Origin: an uncultured Prevotella sp.
GTDB lineage: Bacteria > Bacteroidota > Bacteroidia > Bacteroidales > Bacteroidaceae
Reading direction: 5' to 3'
DNA length: 12,470 nucleotides
Assembly (NCBI GenBank): GCA_937889855.1
Contig: CALBYK010000001.1
Location: 1-12,470, forward strand
The translations under genes were made by a program, and so were the position numbers. A model generated the notes under the pieces. The model saw only the letters and a program-made list of their open reading frames with translations. It had not been told where the DNA came from and did not search any database. Every line of letters begins with the position of its first letter. Position 1 is the first letter of the stretch. Positions 1 through 7,348 of the stretch are shown here, in pieces.

Positions 1-285
1 GCGGAATGGACAAGCACAGTCTATACTGAGGCTGGTGTGGAGGCTATGAACGACCTTAATCCGACACTTGAGTATAATGCCGCCAAGGAAGACCCCTACA
101 GGCTAAAGAAGAAGAGTGTGCGGGGCGGATCTTGGAAGGATCCGGAGTCGTTCATACGCTCAGCATGGCGCACATGGGAGTATCAGAACCAGCCTCGTTG
201 CTATATCGGTTTCAGATGTGTGCGCAGTCTTGCAAGTACGTCGAGCGTGAAGAGCAAAGGCTCAGGCAAAAAGGCCAAGAGATAG
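1..285 (+). CDS. gldK: GldK/PorK C-terminal fragment, type IX secretion lipoprotein
   Basis: This reading frame is open from base 1, so the gene is cut by the window edge and only its last 94 codons are visible. The fragment has the C-terminal signature of the formylglycine-generating-enzyme/sulfatase-modifying fold: VRGGSW around residues 40-45 and IGFRCVR near residue 70. GldK/PorK shares this fold but is a structural lipoprotein. In characterised type IX systems it forms a periplasmic ring with GldN under the outer membrane. The fragment ends in a short basic Lys/Ser/Gly tail. gldL starts 67 bases downstream with no visible promoter or terminator between them, consistent with one operon. 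The assignment rests on the fold motifs and especially on the gldL-gldM-gldN order that follows; an ordinary FGE-like protein is unlikely here. Confidence 0.9.
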   Translation, partial: AEWTSTVYTEAGVEAMNDLNPTLEYNAAKEDPYRLKKKSVRGGSWKDPESFIRSAWRTWEYQNQPRCYIGFRCVRSLASTSSVKSKGSGKKAKR

Positions 286-352
286 GATAATGAATATATA
301 GGTTTCTTTCTCTCCATAATTCAATGAATAAACCAATTAACATATAAAGACA

Positions 353-1213
353 ATGACTGTTTACAGTAAATTCAACATAGTCTATCATCTGCAGAAGTGG
401 ATGGATAGTGTTCCTGGTCAGACATTCCTCAACTATGCCTACAGTTGGGGCGCGTCCGTTGTGATTCTCGGAACCCTTTTTAAGCTAACTCACCTCCCGG
501 GAGCCAACTTTATGCTGTTTGCCGGCATGGGCACAGAGGTGTTTGTGTTCTTCCTCTCTGCCTTTGACCGCCCGTTTGACAAGACTCAGGACGGAAAGGA
601 CTTGCCCATCCATATCGACGAGGAGGAGATAGACCGTGAGGAGGAAGAGGCCGAGGCTGAATATAAAGCTGGACGCGATGACGACTATATGCCTCATGCG
701 CAAGCTTCTGCCGGTGGCACTATAATAATAGGTGGTTCCGCGCCTGCCTTCTCTGGAGGCGTGGCAGCCGCTTCTGCTTCGGAAAACGCGAGCGCGTCGG
801 CTGCTGCTACACAGGCAAATGCTGGTGTGGCTGGTGCCGGTGTGGTGGCAGGAACGGCAGCTATGGCAGCCGACCTTGCAGCAAGTCAGACAATTGCCTC
901 ACAGCTCACCGATGCACAGTCGGCTTATCTCGAGCAACTCAAGAGTCTTACCGAGACATTGCAGAAGGTTGCCGAGCAGAGCAACCGCCTTACACGCGAC
1001 AGCGAGGAGATGGAGAACCTCAACCGCACACTTACCGGCATCTGCAAGGTTTACGAGATGCAGCTTAAGGGCGCGAGCCAGCAAATTGGCACCATCGACC
1101 AAATCAATGATCAGAGCCGCAAGATGGCGCAGCAGATTGAACAGCTCAACAGTATCTACGCCCGTATGATTGAGGCCATGACGGTTAACATGAACCTAAA
1201 GGTAAAAGAGTAA
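353..1213 (+). CDS. gldL: GldL/PorL, inner-membrane motor subunit of the type IX secretion system
   Basis: This 286-residue protein matches GldL in layout. It has a short cytoplasmic N-terminus, two transmembrane helices at about residues 28-45 and 52-70, and a long cytoplasmic tail. GldL with GldM forms the proton-motive-force-driven motor that energises type IX secretion and, in gliders, motility. The second helix carries a buried acidic residue, E62 in GTEVFVFFL, at the position where studied GldL/PorL proteins have the essential membrane glutamate; K44 and H47 lie in the loop between the helices. A very acidic stretch around residues 88-104 is followed by a Gly/Ala/Ser-rich low-complexity segment (about 116-180). 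A predicted coiled coil (about 185-280) closes the protein. The ATG at 353 places the first helix normally. The family call is firm; residue roles are transferred from homologues. Confidence 0.95.
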   Translation: MTVYSKFNIVYHLQKWMDSVPGQTFLNYAYSWGASVVILGTLFKLTHLPGANFMLFAGMGTEVFVFFLSAFDRPFDKTQDGKDLPIHIDEEEIDREEEEAEAEYKAGRDDDYMPHAQASAGGTIIIGGSAPAFSGGVAAASASENASASAAATQANAGVAGAGVVAGTAAMAADLAASQTIASQLTDAQSAYLEQLKSLTETLQKVAEQSNRLTRDSEEMENLNRTLTGICKVYEMQLKGASQQIGTIDQINDQSRKMAQQIEQLNSIYARMIEAMTVNMNLKVKE

Positions 1214-1240
1214 AAAAAGTAAAAGGGTAAAAGGGAAAAG
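1202..1240 (+). repeat. Short GTAAAA-type repeat at the gldL-gldM junction
   Basis: GTAAAA occurs at 1202, 1210, 1219 and 1227, at 8-9 base intervals, and trails into GGGAAAAG. The run starts inside the last codons of gldL and fills most of the 49-base spacer before gldM. It is visible directly. It could be slippage-derived spacer DNA or give an unstructured purine-rich region upstream of the gldM start; no function is shown. Confidence 0.6.
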
Positions 1241-1262
1241 CCCCAAAATCAAAACTCAGATA

Positions 1263-2807
1263 ATGGCAATAAAGAAAAAAGCGGTATCTCCACGCCAAAA
1301 GATGATTAACCTCATGTATGTGGTGCTCATGGCAATGCTTGCCCTGAACATATCGTCAGAGGTGCTCAACGGATTCTCAATTGTCGAGGAGAGCCTAAAC
1401 CGCACTACAGCCAACTCATCAAAGGAGAACGAGGCGCTCTATGACAGCTTTGCCGACCAGATGAAGGCAAACCCGCAGAAGGTGAAGGAGTGGTTTGACA
1501 AAGCCACTACAGTTAAGCGTATGAGCGACTCGCTCTACAACTATGCGCAGTGGCTCAAGCTTGAGATTGTTCACCAGGCTGACGGCAAGGACGGAAACAT
1601 CAACGACATAAAGAACAAGGACAACCTTGAGGCGGCAAGCCATGTTATGCTTGCTCCAGGCACCGGACAGGGACGCAAACTGTTCAACGCCATCAACTCG
1701 TTCCGCGAGCGCATCTTGGCAATGGTGAGCGACCCGCACCAGCGCAGCATCATCGAGAGTAACCTCACTACCAAGCTCCCCAAGAATGCCCATACTATGG
1801 GCAAGAACTGGCAGGAGTATATGTTTGAGGACATGCCCGTGGCTGGTGCCGTCACGCTGCTGTCAAAGTTGCAGAGTGACGTGCGCTATGCAGAGGGGGA
1901 GGTGCTCCATACTCTTGTGTCTAACATTGATATGAAGGATATACGCGTCAACAAGTTGTCGGCGTTTGTCATTCCTGAGTCACGCACCGTCATTAGCGGT
2001 GACCAGTTCTCGGCACAAATCGTCATGGCTGCTGTAGACACTACGCAGCAGCCTGAGATATATGTCGGTGGACAGCGCGTGAGCAACGGTATGTATCGTT
2101 TCACCGCAGGTGGGGTGGGTGAACACCAGTTTGGCGGCTACATCACCATGCGTGACGGAGCAGGCAACACCATCCGCCGCGACTTCACGCAGAAATACAC
2201 AGTAGTGGCACCGAGCGCCACCGTCAGTGCCGACCTGATGAACGTGCTCTATGCCGGTTACGACAACCCTATCAGCGTCAGCATACCAGGTGTGCCGCTC
2301 AATGCCGTGTCGGCTTCGATGTCGGGTGGCTCGTTCCGTAGCATAGGCATGGGCAAGTACATCGCCCGGCCGTCGGCTGTAGGCAGTGATGTCACTATCA
2401 ACGTGGCAAGCAACCAGGACGGCAAGTCGCGGCAAATGGGTAAGTTTACGTTCCACGTGCGCAAGTTGCCCGATCCGGCTGCCTATATTTCTGTTGGCAC
2501 CGACCGTTTCCGTGGCGGTGGACTCGCCAAGGCGTCGCTCATGGGTGTGCATGGCATAAATGCTGCCATCGATGATGGCATACTCGACATACAATTCAAG
2601 GTGGTGAGCTTCGAGACCGTGTTTTTCGACAATATGGGCAACGCCGTACCGATGGCAAGCAACGGGGCTTCTTTCTCCGAGCGCCAGCGTGACACGTTCC
2701 GCAAGCTCTCGCGCAACAAGCGGTTCTATATATCGCGCATCACGGCTGTTGGTCCTGATGGCATCACGCGCAAGCTTAACGGCTCAATGGAAGTGATAGT
2801 GAAATAG
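1263..2807 (+). CDS. gldM: GldM/PorM, motor stalk of the type IX secretion system
   Basis: This 514-residue protein has a short basic cytoplasmic N-terminus, one transmembrane helix (about residues 14-32) and a long periplasmic part. That is the normal size and layout of GldM/PorM. R11, in SPRQKM just before the helix, sits where characterised GldM has the conserved arginine thought to interact with the GldL membrane glutamate. A helical first domain spans roughly residues 33-215. Beta-rich domains follow to the end; in PorM/GldM structures these form an elongated dimeric rod reaching the GldK-GldN ring. The gene lies 49 bases after gldL and 72 bases before gldN, as expected for a single operon. 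The ATG at 1263 is the only start that keeps the cytoplasmic tail. Nothing appears truncated or missing. Confidence 0.95.
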   Translation: MAIKKKAVSPRQKMINLMYVVLMAMLALNISSEVLNGFSIVEESLNRTTANSSKENEALYDSFADQMKANPQKVKEWFDKATTVKRMSDSLYNYAQWLKLEIVHQADGKDGNINDIKNKDNLEAASHVMLAPGTGQGRKLFNAINSFRERILAMVSDPHQRSIIESNLTTKLPKNAHTMGKNWQEYMFEDMPVAGAVTLLSKLQSDVRYAEGEVLHTLVSNIDMKDIRVNKLSAFVIPESRTVISGDQFSAQIVMAAVDTTQQPEIYVGGQRVSNGMYRFTAGGVGEHQFGGYITMRDGAGNTIRRDFTQKYTVVAPSATVSADLMNVLYAGYDNPISVSIPGVPLNAVSASMSGGSFRSIGMGKYIARPSAVGSDVTINVASNQDGKSRQMGKFTFHVRKLPDPAAYISVGTDRFRGGGLAKASLMGVHGINAAIDDGILDIQFKVVSFETVFFDNMGNAVPMASNGASFSERQRDTFRKLSRNKRFYISRITAVGPDGITRKLNGSMEVIVK

Positions 2808-2815
2808 GTATAGGG

Positions 2816-2860
2816 CCTATAAGTCTAATAGATCTAATAGGTCTTATAAGTCCCATAAAA
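2816..2860 (+). repeat. Five-unit 9-bp degenerate tandem repeat between gldM and gldN
   Basis: The spacer contains five consecutive 9-base units: CCTATAAGT, CTAATAGAT, CTAATAGGT, CTTATAAGT and CCCATAAAA. They begin 8 bases after the gldM stop. The consensus is close to CTWATARGT. Similar short tandem units between genes are, as I recall, common in Bacteroidales genomes, but I cannot check this here. The repeat sits inside an operon-like block, so it is probably transcribed and leaves translation of gldN unaffected. Confidence 0.75.
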
Positions 2861-2879
2861 AAAGAAAAAATAAAACACG

Positions 2880-3932
2880 ATGAAGAAAATACTGACAATA
2901 TTGCTCGCCGCTCTCTTCTGTGCCGATATAGCCTCGGCACAGCCGGCGGCACGGCGCCGTGAACAAGCGCAGCAGCAACAGCAGAAGGAACAAGGACTGA
3001 GCGTTCGCGCCCAGATATCATTTCCTACGCAGAAGGCAATGGATGAGGACGTTACTTGGCGCCGCGACCTCTACCGCGAGATTTCGCTTAACGATGACGC
3101 CAATGCCGGACTCTACTATCCAGTAGAGCCCGTAGGTTCGCAGATGAATCTCTTCACTTACATCTTCAAGCTTGTCCTCCGGCGTGCCGTTCCAGCCTAC
3201 GAGTATCGCCTTGATGGCAATGAGGTGTTTGACGACGCATCTAAGATAAACCTCAAGTCGTTTCTCGACAACTACCACATCTTTTATGAGCGCACCGACC
3301 GTGGCATACGCATCGATGATAGCGACATACCGTCGCGTGAGGTGACGGCCTACTACGTTAAGGAGTCAACCTACTATGACGACCACAACTCTGCGTTCCA
3401 CACCAAGGTGCTCGCCCTTTGTCCTATACTAAAGCGCGATGACGACTTCGGCGATGGCGGCACAAGCTATCCGCTTTTCTGGGTGAAGTATGACGACCTC
3501 GCGCCGTTCCTCACCAAGCAGACTATCATGACATCCAACCTCAACAACGCCGCCACTATGTCTATGGACGACTTCTTCACGAAGAACATGTACAAAGGCA
3601 AGATTTACAAAACCACAAACATGCTTGGAAAGACTCTCGCACAATACTGTCCTTCCGACTCGGCTATGGCGAAGGAACAGAAACGCATAGAGAAACAACT
3701 TGCCGACTTTGAGCAGGACATATGGGGCAAGCCCGAACCCAAGGACTCGCTTGACAGCATAGCCCGTGTGGACAAGAAGGCCGCACGCGCCCTGGCAAAG
3801 AAGAACCGCCGGGCTGGAGGCTCTTCTTCCTCGGCAAAGACCACGAAGGTGAAGAAGACACGCTCGCAGAGTCCGTCGTCATCGTCTGCCGGAGGTTCGG
3901 CTCGCGTGACCGTCCGCCGACAGCGCCACTGA
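2880..3932 (+). CDS. gldN: GldN/PorN, periplasmic ring component of the type IX secretion system
   Basis: This 350-residue protein starts with a typical signal peptide, with likely cleavage after A20 (ASA before Q21). The mature part begins with a Gln/Arg-rich stretch and then the GldN-type domain, roughly residues 40-280, with several Asp/Tyr-rich strands. GldN/PorN associates with the lipoprotein GldK/PorK to form the outer-membrane-facing ring and contacts the tip of GldM. The assignment comes from position after gldM, size and signal peptide together with the recognisable family sequence. The last 45 or so residues are odd: a Ser-rich, strongly basic low-complexity tail ending in RRQRH, rich in Lys and Arg. 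The ATG at 2880 is the start because it alone retains the signal peptide. There is no promoter directly upstream, so it is probably co-transcribed with gldL and gldM. Confidence 0.93.
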   Translation: MKKILTILLAALFCADIASAQPAARRREQAQQQQQKEQGLSVRAQISFPTQKAMDEDVTWRRDLYREISLNDDANAGLYYPVEPVGSQMNLFTYIFKLVLRRAVPAYEYRLDGNEVFDDASKINLKSFLDNYHIFYERTDRGIRIDDSDIPSREVTAYYVKESTYYDDHNSAFHTKVLALCPILKRDDDFGDGGTSYPLFWVKYDDLAPFLTKQTIMTSNLNNAATMSMDDFFTKNMYKGKIYKTTNMLGKTLAQYCPSDSAMAKEQKRIEKQLADFEQDIWGKPEPKDSLDSIARVDKKAARALAKKNRRAGGSSSSAKTTKVKKTRSQSPSSSSAGGSARVTVRRQRH

Positions 3933-3971
3933 CAAAGGCATAATCAGCAAGCATATTTACTAACCCGAGCA

Positions 3972-3998
3972 GCAAGGCACATATCTCGTGTGCTTTGC
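3972..3998 (+). other. 11-bp hairpin between gldN and the beta-barrel gene
   Basis: Bases 3972-3982 pair with 3988-3998 around the five-base loop ATCTC, with two G-T wobbles. It lies 39 bases after the gldN stop and 22 bases before the next start codon. There is no T-run after it, so it is not a standard intrinsic terminator. It may partly terminate or protect the gldN transcript, or separate expression of the two genes. Confidence 0.5.
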
Positions 3999-4020
3999 CT
4001 CATAAACACAAAACATAGGT

Positions 4021-4659
4021 ATGAAAAAGATTTTTACTTCTGCAGCCATCGCTCTTGCGATGATATCCGCTGCAAACACAGCCCAGGCACAAGTGAAATT
4101 TGGTGTCAAGGGAGGTCTCAACGTCACAAACATGAGTTTCAGCAAGGATGTTGTTGACGCAAACAACCAGACCGGATTCTTCATCGGTCCTACCGTGAAG
4201 TTCACTCTCCCTATCGTCGGACTCGGCATTGACGCGTCTGCACTCTACGACCAGCGTGAGGCCAAACTGAAGGTAGGCGACACAGAGGCACAAGATGCAA
4301 AGCTTAAGACACAGGCCATCAACATTCCTATCAATGTGCGCTATGGTGTAGGCTTGGGGTCGTTGGCCAACATTTATGCCTTTGCCGGTCCGCAGTTTGG
4401 ATTCAATGTGGGCGACAAGAACCAGTCTATATTCAAGGATGCTGCCGACTGGACTCTCAAATCGTCGAACTTCAGCGTGAATGTAGGCTTGGGCGCAACT
4501 CTGTTGAGTCATCTGCAAGTTTCAGCCAACTACAACATAGCTTGCGGCAAGACGGGTGACGTGACGTTGGCAAACGGTACAAGTGCGGTCCTGAAGGAAG
4601 TCACCGGAACACGCGGACGCTCAAACGCCTGGCAGATAGGTGTGGCTTACTATTTCTAA
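4021..4659 (+). CDS. Small outer-membrane beta-barrel protein, PorT-like family
   Basis: This 212-residue protein has a clear signal peptide (cleavage likely after A23, AQA before Q24). The mature sequence is made of alternating hydrophobic/polar strands with frequent glycines, beginning with VKFGVKGGLNVTNM. That opening is typical of the outer-membrane beta-barrel domain found in PorT and many other Bacteroidetes proteins. It ends in VAYYF, the aromatic C-terminus that outer-membrane barrels use for insertion. Size fits an eight-stranded barrel. It follows gldN after 88 bases with a hairpin between, and no Bacteroidetes-type promoter was found just upstream, so it may be read from the gld operon. 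A role in type IX secretion is suggested only by position: the family is large and functionally diverse, and I do not claim that this is PorT itself. Confidence 0.85.
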   Translation: MKKIFTSAAIALAMISAANTAQAQVKFGVKGGLNVTNMSFSKDVVDANNQTGFFIGPTVKFTLPIVGLGIDASALYDQREAKLKVGDTEAQDAKLKTQAINIPINVRYGVGLGSLANIYAFAGPQFGFNVGDKNQSIFKDAADWTLKSSNFSVNVGLGATLLSHLQVSANYNIACGKTGDVTLANGTSAVLKEVTGTRGRSNAWQIGVAYYF

Positions 4660-4668
4660 TATATTGGA

Positions 4669-4814
4669 GGAGAGTGTGTCAAAACCATTGACAATACGTC
4701 CATGAGGCTCTGGTCATAAACAGCTTTGGACTATAAACATTTTTGACTTTCTTGCTAAGGCAAGCGGCAGAGCTGAGCGCAGTCCGCCGTATTAATGATT
4801 TTGACACACCCTCC
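4669..4814. repeat. 146-bp MITE-like element with 16-bp terminal inverted repeats
   Basis: Bases 4669-4684 and 4799-4814 are inverted copies of GGAGRGTGTGTCAAAA with one mismatch. They enclose 114 bases with no coding potential that include the GC-rich inner palindromic stretch around 4768-4790. The element begins 10 bases after the stop of the beta-barrel gene. This is the structure of a miniature inverted-repeat element mobilised by a transposase supplied elsewhere. No clear target-site duplication is visible, so an alternative is a long transcript-end stem-loop. The two functions are compatible. Confidence 0.5.
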
Positions 4815-4968
4815 GCTCTGTTATCATTGTATATATTCTACATAGCCATTAGTTGGTATTGTTGCATATCGGATATAACATCCGATGCCATACCATCCTA
4901 CGATACGTAAAGATATTTTTTGCCACTTGCTTAACAATTTAGCTAACTAAGTAAAGTTGGCCAATTTA
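4815..4968. other. Gene-free spacer with one small hairpin
   Basis: This AT-rich stretch between the inverted-repeat element and the priA promoter has no ORF. It contains a small stem-loop at 4867-4887 (ATCGGAT paired with ATCCGAT around ATAAC, plus a wobble). No T-run follows, and I see no other signal. Confidence 0.4.
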
Positions 4969-5000
4969 TTTGGAGGTTTCATTATAAATGCCTATTTTTG
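4969..5000 (+). promoter_or_regulatory. Bacteroidetes-type promoter of priA
   Basis: TTTG at 4969-4972 is followed after exactly 20 bases by TATTTTTG at 4993-5000, a full match to the Bacteroidetes primary-sigma consensus TTTG-N19/21-TAnnTTTG. Transcription should start about 5-7 bases further on, giving a leader of only about 20 bases before the priA ATG at 5026. Confidence 0.75.
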
Positions 5001-5025
5001 TTGACTGAATGTTTAGAATGAAGCC

Positions 5026-7302
5026 ATGCCACACTACGTAGAAGTAATACTCCCCCTGCCCCTTGAGGGCACCTTCACCTACTCCTTGCCTGAGTCGCTC
5101 GTACCGCAGGTGAGGATGGGGGTGCGTGTGCTTGTGCCACTCGGCAAGTCGAAAACATACACGGCTATGGCGGTACGTGTGCACGACACCAAGCCAGAGT
5201 TCACCACACGCGACATCCTGCAGGTTATTGACACCGACCCCGTGATGCTCGAGCGGCAGATGCGTCTGTGGCAATGGATTTCGACCTATTACATGGCTGC
5301 ACTCGGTGACGTGTTCAAGGCAGCCCTTCCGGCTGGCCTCAAGGCTGAGGAAAACTACCGTCCGAAGACCGTGCGGTGTGTCACACTGCCCGCAAACCTC
5401 CGTTCGGAGCAGGCGCTGCAACTTGTGCTGAACATCCTGTCACGCGCATTGAAGCAGCAGCAGACCTTCAGCACCTATCTGCAACTCTCCCATTGGGACC
5501 AGATTGACGGTGAGCGGCAGCCGGACCACATAGCAGATGTGGCGTGTGACGAGCTGCTTAACGCCTCAGGCGCATCCGATGCCGTGCTGAGGCAACTCGT
5601 AAGCCGAAAGTTTCTGGATGTTTACCATCGTGAGGTGGAACGCATAGGTGGAGGAGGCGACTATCATCCTGAGAACATCCAGCCTCTAAGCGAGGCGCAG
5701 CAGGACGCCATGAACAATGTCTGTACACAGTTCATGAAGAAAAACGTGGTGCTCCTGCATGGTGTCACGTCAAGCGGCAAGACCGAAATATACATCCATC
5801 TCATACAGCGTGCCATCGAGCGGGGCAAGCAGGTGCTCTATCTCCTGCCAGAGATAGCCCTGACCGTGCAGATGACGCGCCGACTCCAGAATGTGTTTGG
5901 CTCGCGCCTCGGCATATACCACTCCAAGTACAGCGACGCCGAGCGTGTGGAAATATGGAAGAAGCAACTATCCGACACTCCGTATGACGTGATTCTCGGC
6001 GCTCGTTCGGCAGTATTTCTGCCATTCACGCGTCTCGGACTTGTCATTGTAGACGAGGAACACGAGACCTCATTCAAACAGCAGGATCCTGCGCCGCGCT
6101 ATCATGCACGCTCGGCTGCCATCATGCTCGCGCGCATGTACGACGGGGCGAAGGTACTGCTCGGCACGGCAACGCCGTCAATGGAGAGCTATTACAACGC
6201 GTCCACTGGCAAATATGGCTACGTGCGGCTCACCACGCGCTACAAGAACGTGGCGCTGCCCGAGATAAGGGTTGTCGACATCAAGGACCTTTACAGACGC
6301 AAGATAATGCGCGGCCTATTTTCGCCAGAGCTTATTGGCGCCATGCGCACGGCATTGAGGAACAACAAGCAGATAATTCTGTTCCAAAACCGCCGCGGTT
6401 TTGCACCCATGGTTGAGTGTAAGGTGTGTGGATGGGTGCCCAAGTGCAAGAACTGCGACGTATCGCTCACTTACCACCGGTCGATGAATGTCTTGACGTG
6501 CCACTATTGTGGCTACACGTATGCCGTGCCCAGGCAGTGCCCAAACTGCGAGAGCACCGAGTTGCTCGGGCGCGGATATGGCACGGAGAAGGTTGAGGAC
6601 CGCGTGCGCGAGCTGTTCCCAAAGGCGCGCATCGCACGCATGGATCTCGACACAACGCGCTCGCGCAATGCTTACTCGCGCATCATCAACGATTTCTCCA
6701 ACGGGCGCACCGACATCCTCATCGGCACGCAGATGATATCCAAGGGCCTCGACTTCGGCAATGTCACAGTGGTGGGCATTCTCAATGCCGACACCATGCT
6801 CAACTATCCCGACTTCCGCGCCTATGAGCACGCATTCCAGATGTTGTCGCAAGTGAGCGGACGTGCCGGACGGCGCGACGAGCAAGGACTGGTGATACTA
6901 CAGACCAAGAGTGCCGACTTGCCCGTGATACGCCAGGTGGTGGACGGCGACTTCGTGTCCTTTGCGCGCGATGTGCTCGAGGAGCGCCGCATGTTCCGTT
7001 ATCCTCCTTATTGGCATCTCGTGTATGTATACCTTCGCTCTAAGAGCGAGCCGTTGGTGGAGAGTGCCGCGATAGAGATGGCATCACGCCTGCGCCAGGT
7101 TTTTGCCGACCGCGTGCTCGGTCCAGACAAGCCGTCAGTGGCAAGGGTCAAGACTGAGTCAATACGCAAGATTGTGCTGAAGCTTGAGCTCGGCATCAAC
7201 CTCGACCTCGTGCGCCAAGGCATGACGGCGGCACGCACCGCCTTGCTGCAGGACAAGCGTTATGCTGCCATGACCATATTCTTTGACGTTGACCCGTTGT
7301 AA
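5026..7302 (+). CDS. priA: PriA, primosomal replication-restart helicase (N')
   Basis: This 758-residue protein is a complete PriA. PriA recognises stalled or D-loop forks, unwinds DNA 3' to 5' and loads the replication restart primosome. In order it has the N-terminal 3'BD-like part beginning YVEVILPLPLEGTFTYSLP, then the helicase lobes. Walker A is GVTSSGKT at residues 246-253 and Walker B is DEEH at 343-346. The motif GTATPS follows. A zinc-binding insertion has eight cysteines in four pairs: 465/468, 474/477, 492/495 and 505/508. The C-terminal helicase lobe carries GTQMISKGLDF and the arginine-finger motif SGRAGR (611-616). Every expected catalytic and metal-binding residue is present and the length is normal. 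The start at 5026 fits the promoter just upstream. Peptidase gene 7349-8371 follows after 46 bases and may be co-transcribed. Confidence 0.97.
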   Translation: MPHYVEVILPLPLEGTFTYSLPESLVPQVRMGVRVLVPLGKSKTYTAMAVRVHDTKPEFTTRDILQVIDTDPVMLERQMRLWQWISTYYMAALGDVFKAALPAGLKAEENYRPKTVRCVTLPANLRSEQALQLVLNILSRALKQQQTFSTYLQLSHWDQIDGERQPDHIADVACDELLNASGASDAVLRQLVSRKFLDVYHREVERIGGGGDYHPENIQPLSEAQQDAMNNVCTQFMKKNVVLLHGVTSSGKTEIYIHLIQRAIERGKQVLYLLPEIALTVQMTRRLQNVFGSRLGIYHSKYSDAERVEIWKKQLSDTPYDVILGARSAVFLPFTRLGLVIVDEEHETSFKQQDPAPRYHARSAAIMLARMYDGAKVLLGTATPSMESYYNASTGKYGYVRLTTRYKNVALPEIRVVDIKDLYRRKIMRGLFSPELIGAMRTALRNNKQIILFQNRRGFAPMVECKVCGWVPKCKNCDVSLTYHRSMNVLTCHYCGYTYAVPRQCPNCESTELLGRGYGTEKVEDRVRELFPKARIARMDLDTTRSRNAYSRIINDFSNGRTDILIGTQMISKGLDFGNVTVVGILNADTMLNYPDFRAYEHAFQMLSQVSGRAGRRDEQGLVILQTKSADLPVIRQVVDGDFVSFARDVLEERRMFRYPPYWHLVYVYLRSKSEPLVESAAIEMASRLRQVFADRVLGPDKPSVARVKTESIRKIVLKLELGINLDLVRQGMTAARTALLQDKRYAAMTIFFDVDPL

Positions 7303-7348
7303 GAAATGCATATACAACACATTATATTTAAATCTTATATATAGACAA

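Noticed and set aside
732..1169. 145-residue ORF overlapping gldL in another frame
   Set aside because: It is a shadow of the Ala/Gly-rich gldL coding sequence, with Arg/Leu/Ser-rich low-complexity translation and no start signals.
1980..2594. 204-residue minus-strand ORF inside gldM
   Set aside because: It is a shadow of a well-supported gene; the translation is His/Arg-rich and matches no family I know. The same holds for the other minus-strand ORFs over gldN, priA and ilvA.
7283..7348. Upstream in-frame ATG for the S41 peptidase
   Set aside because: It lies within priA and would place 22 charged/aromatic residues before an evident lipoprotein signal; the ATG at 7349 gives a correct signal with lipobox.
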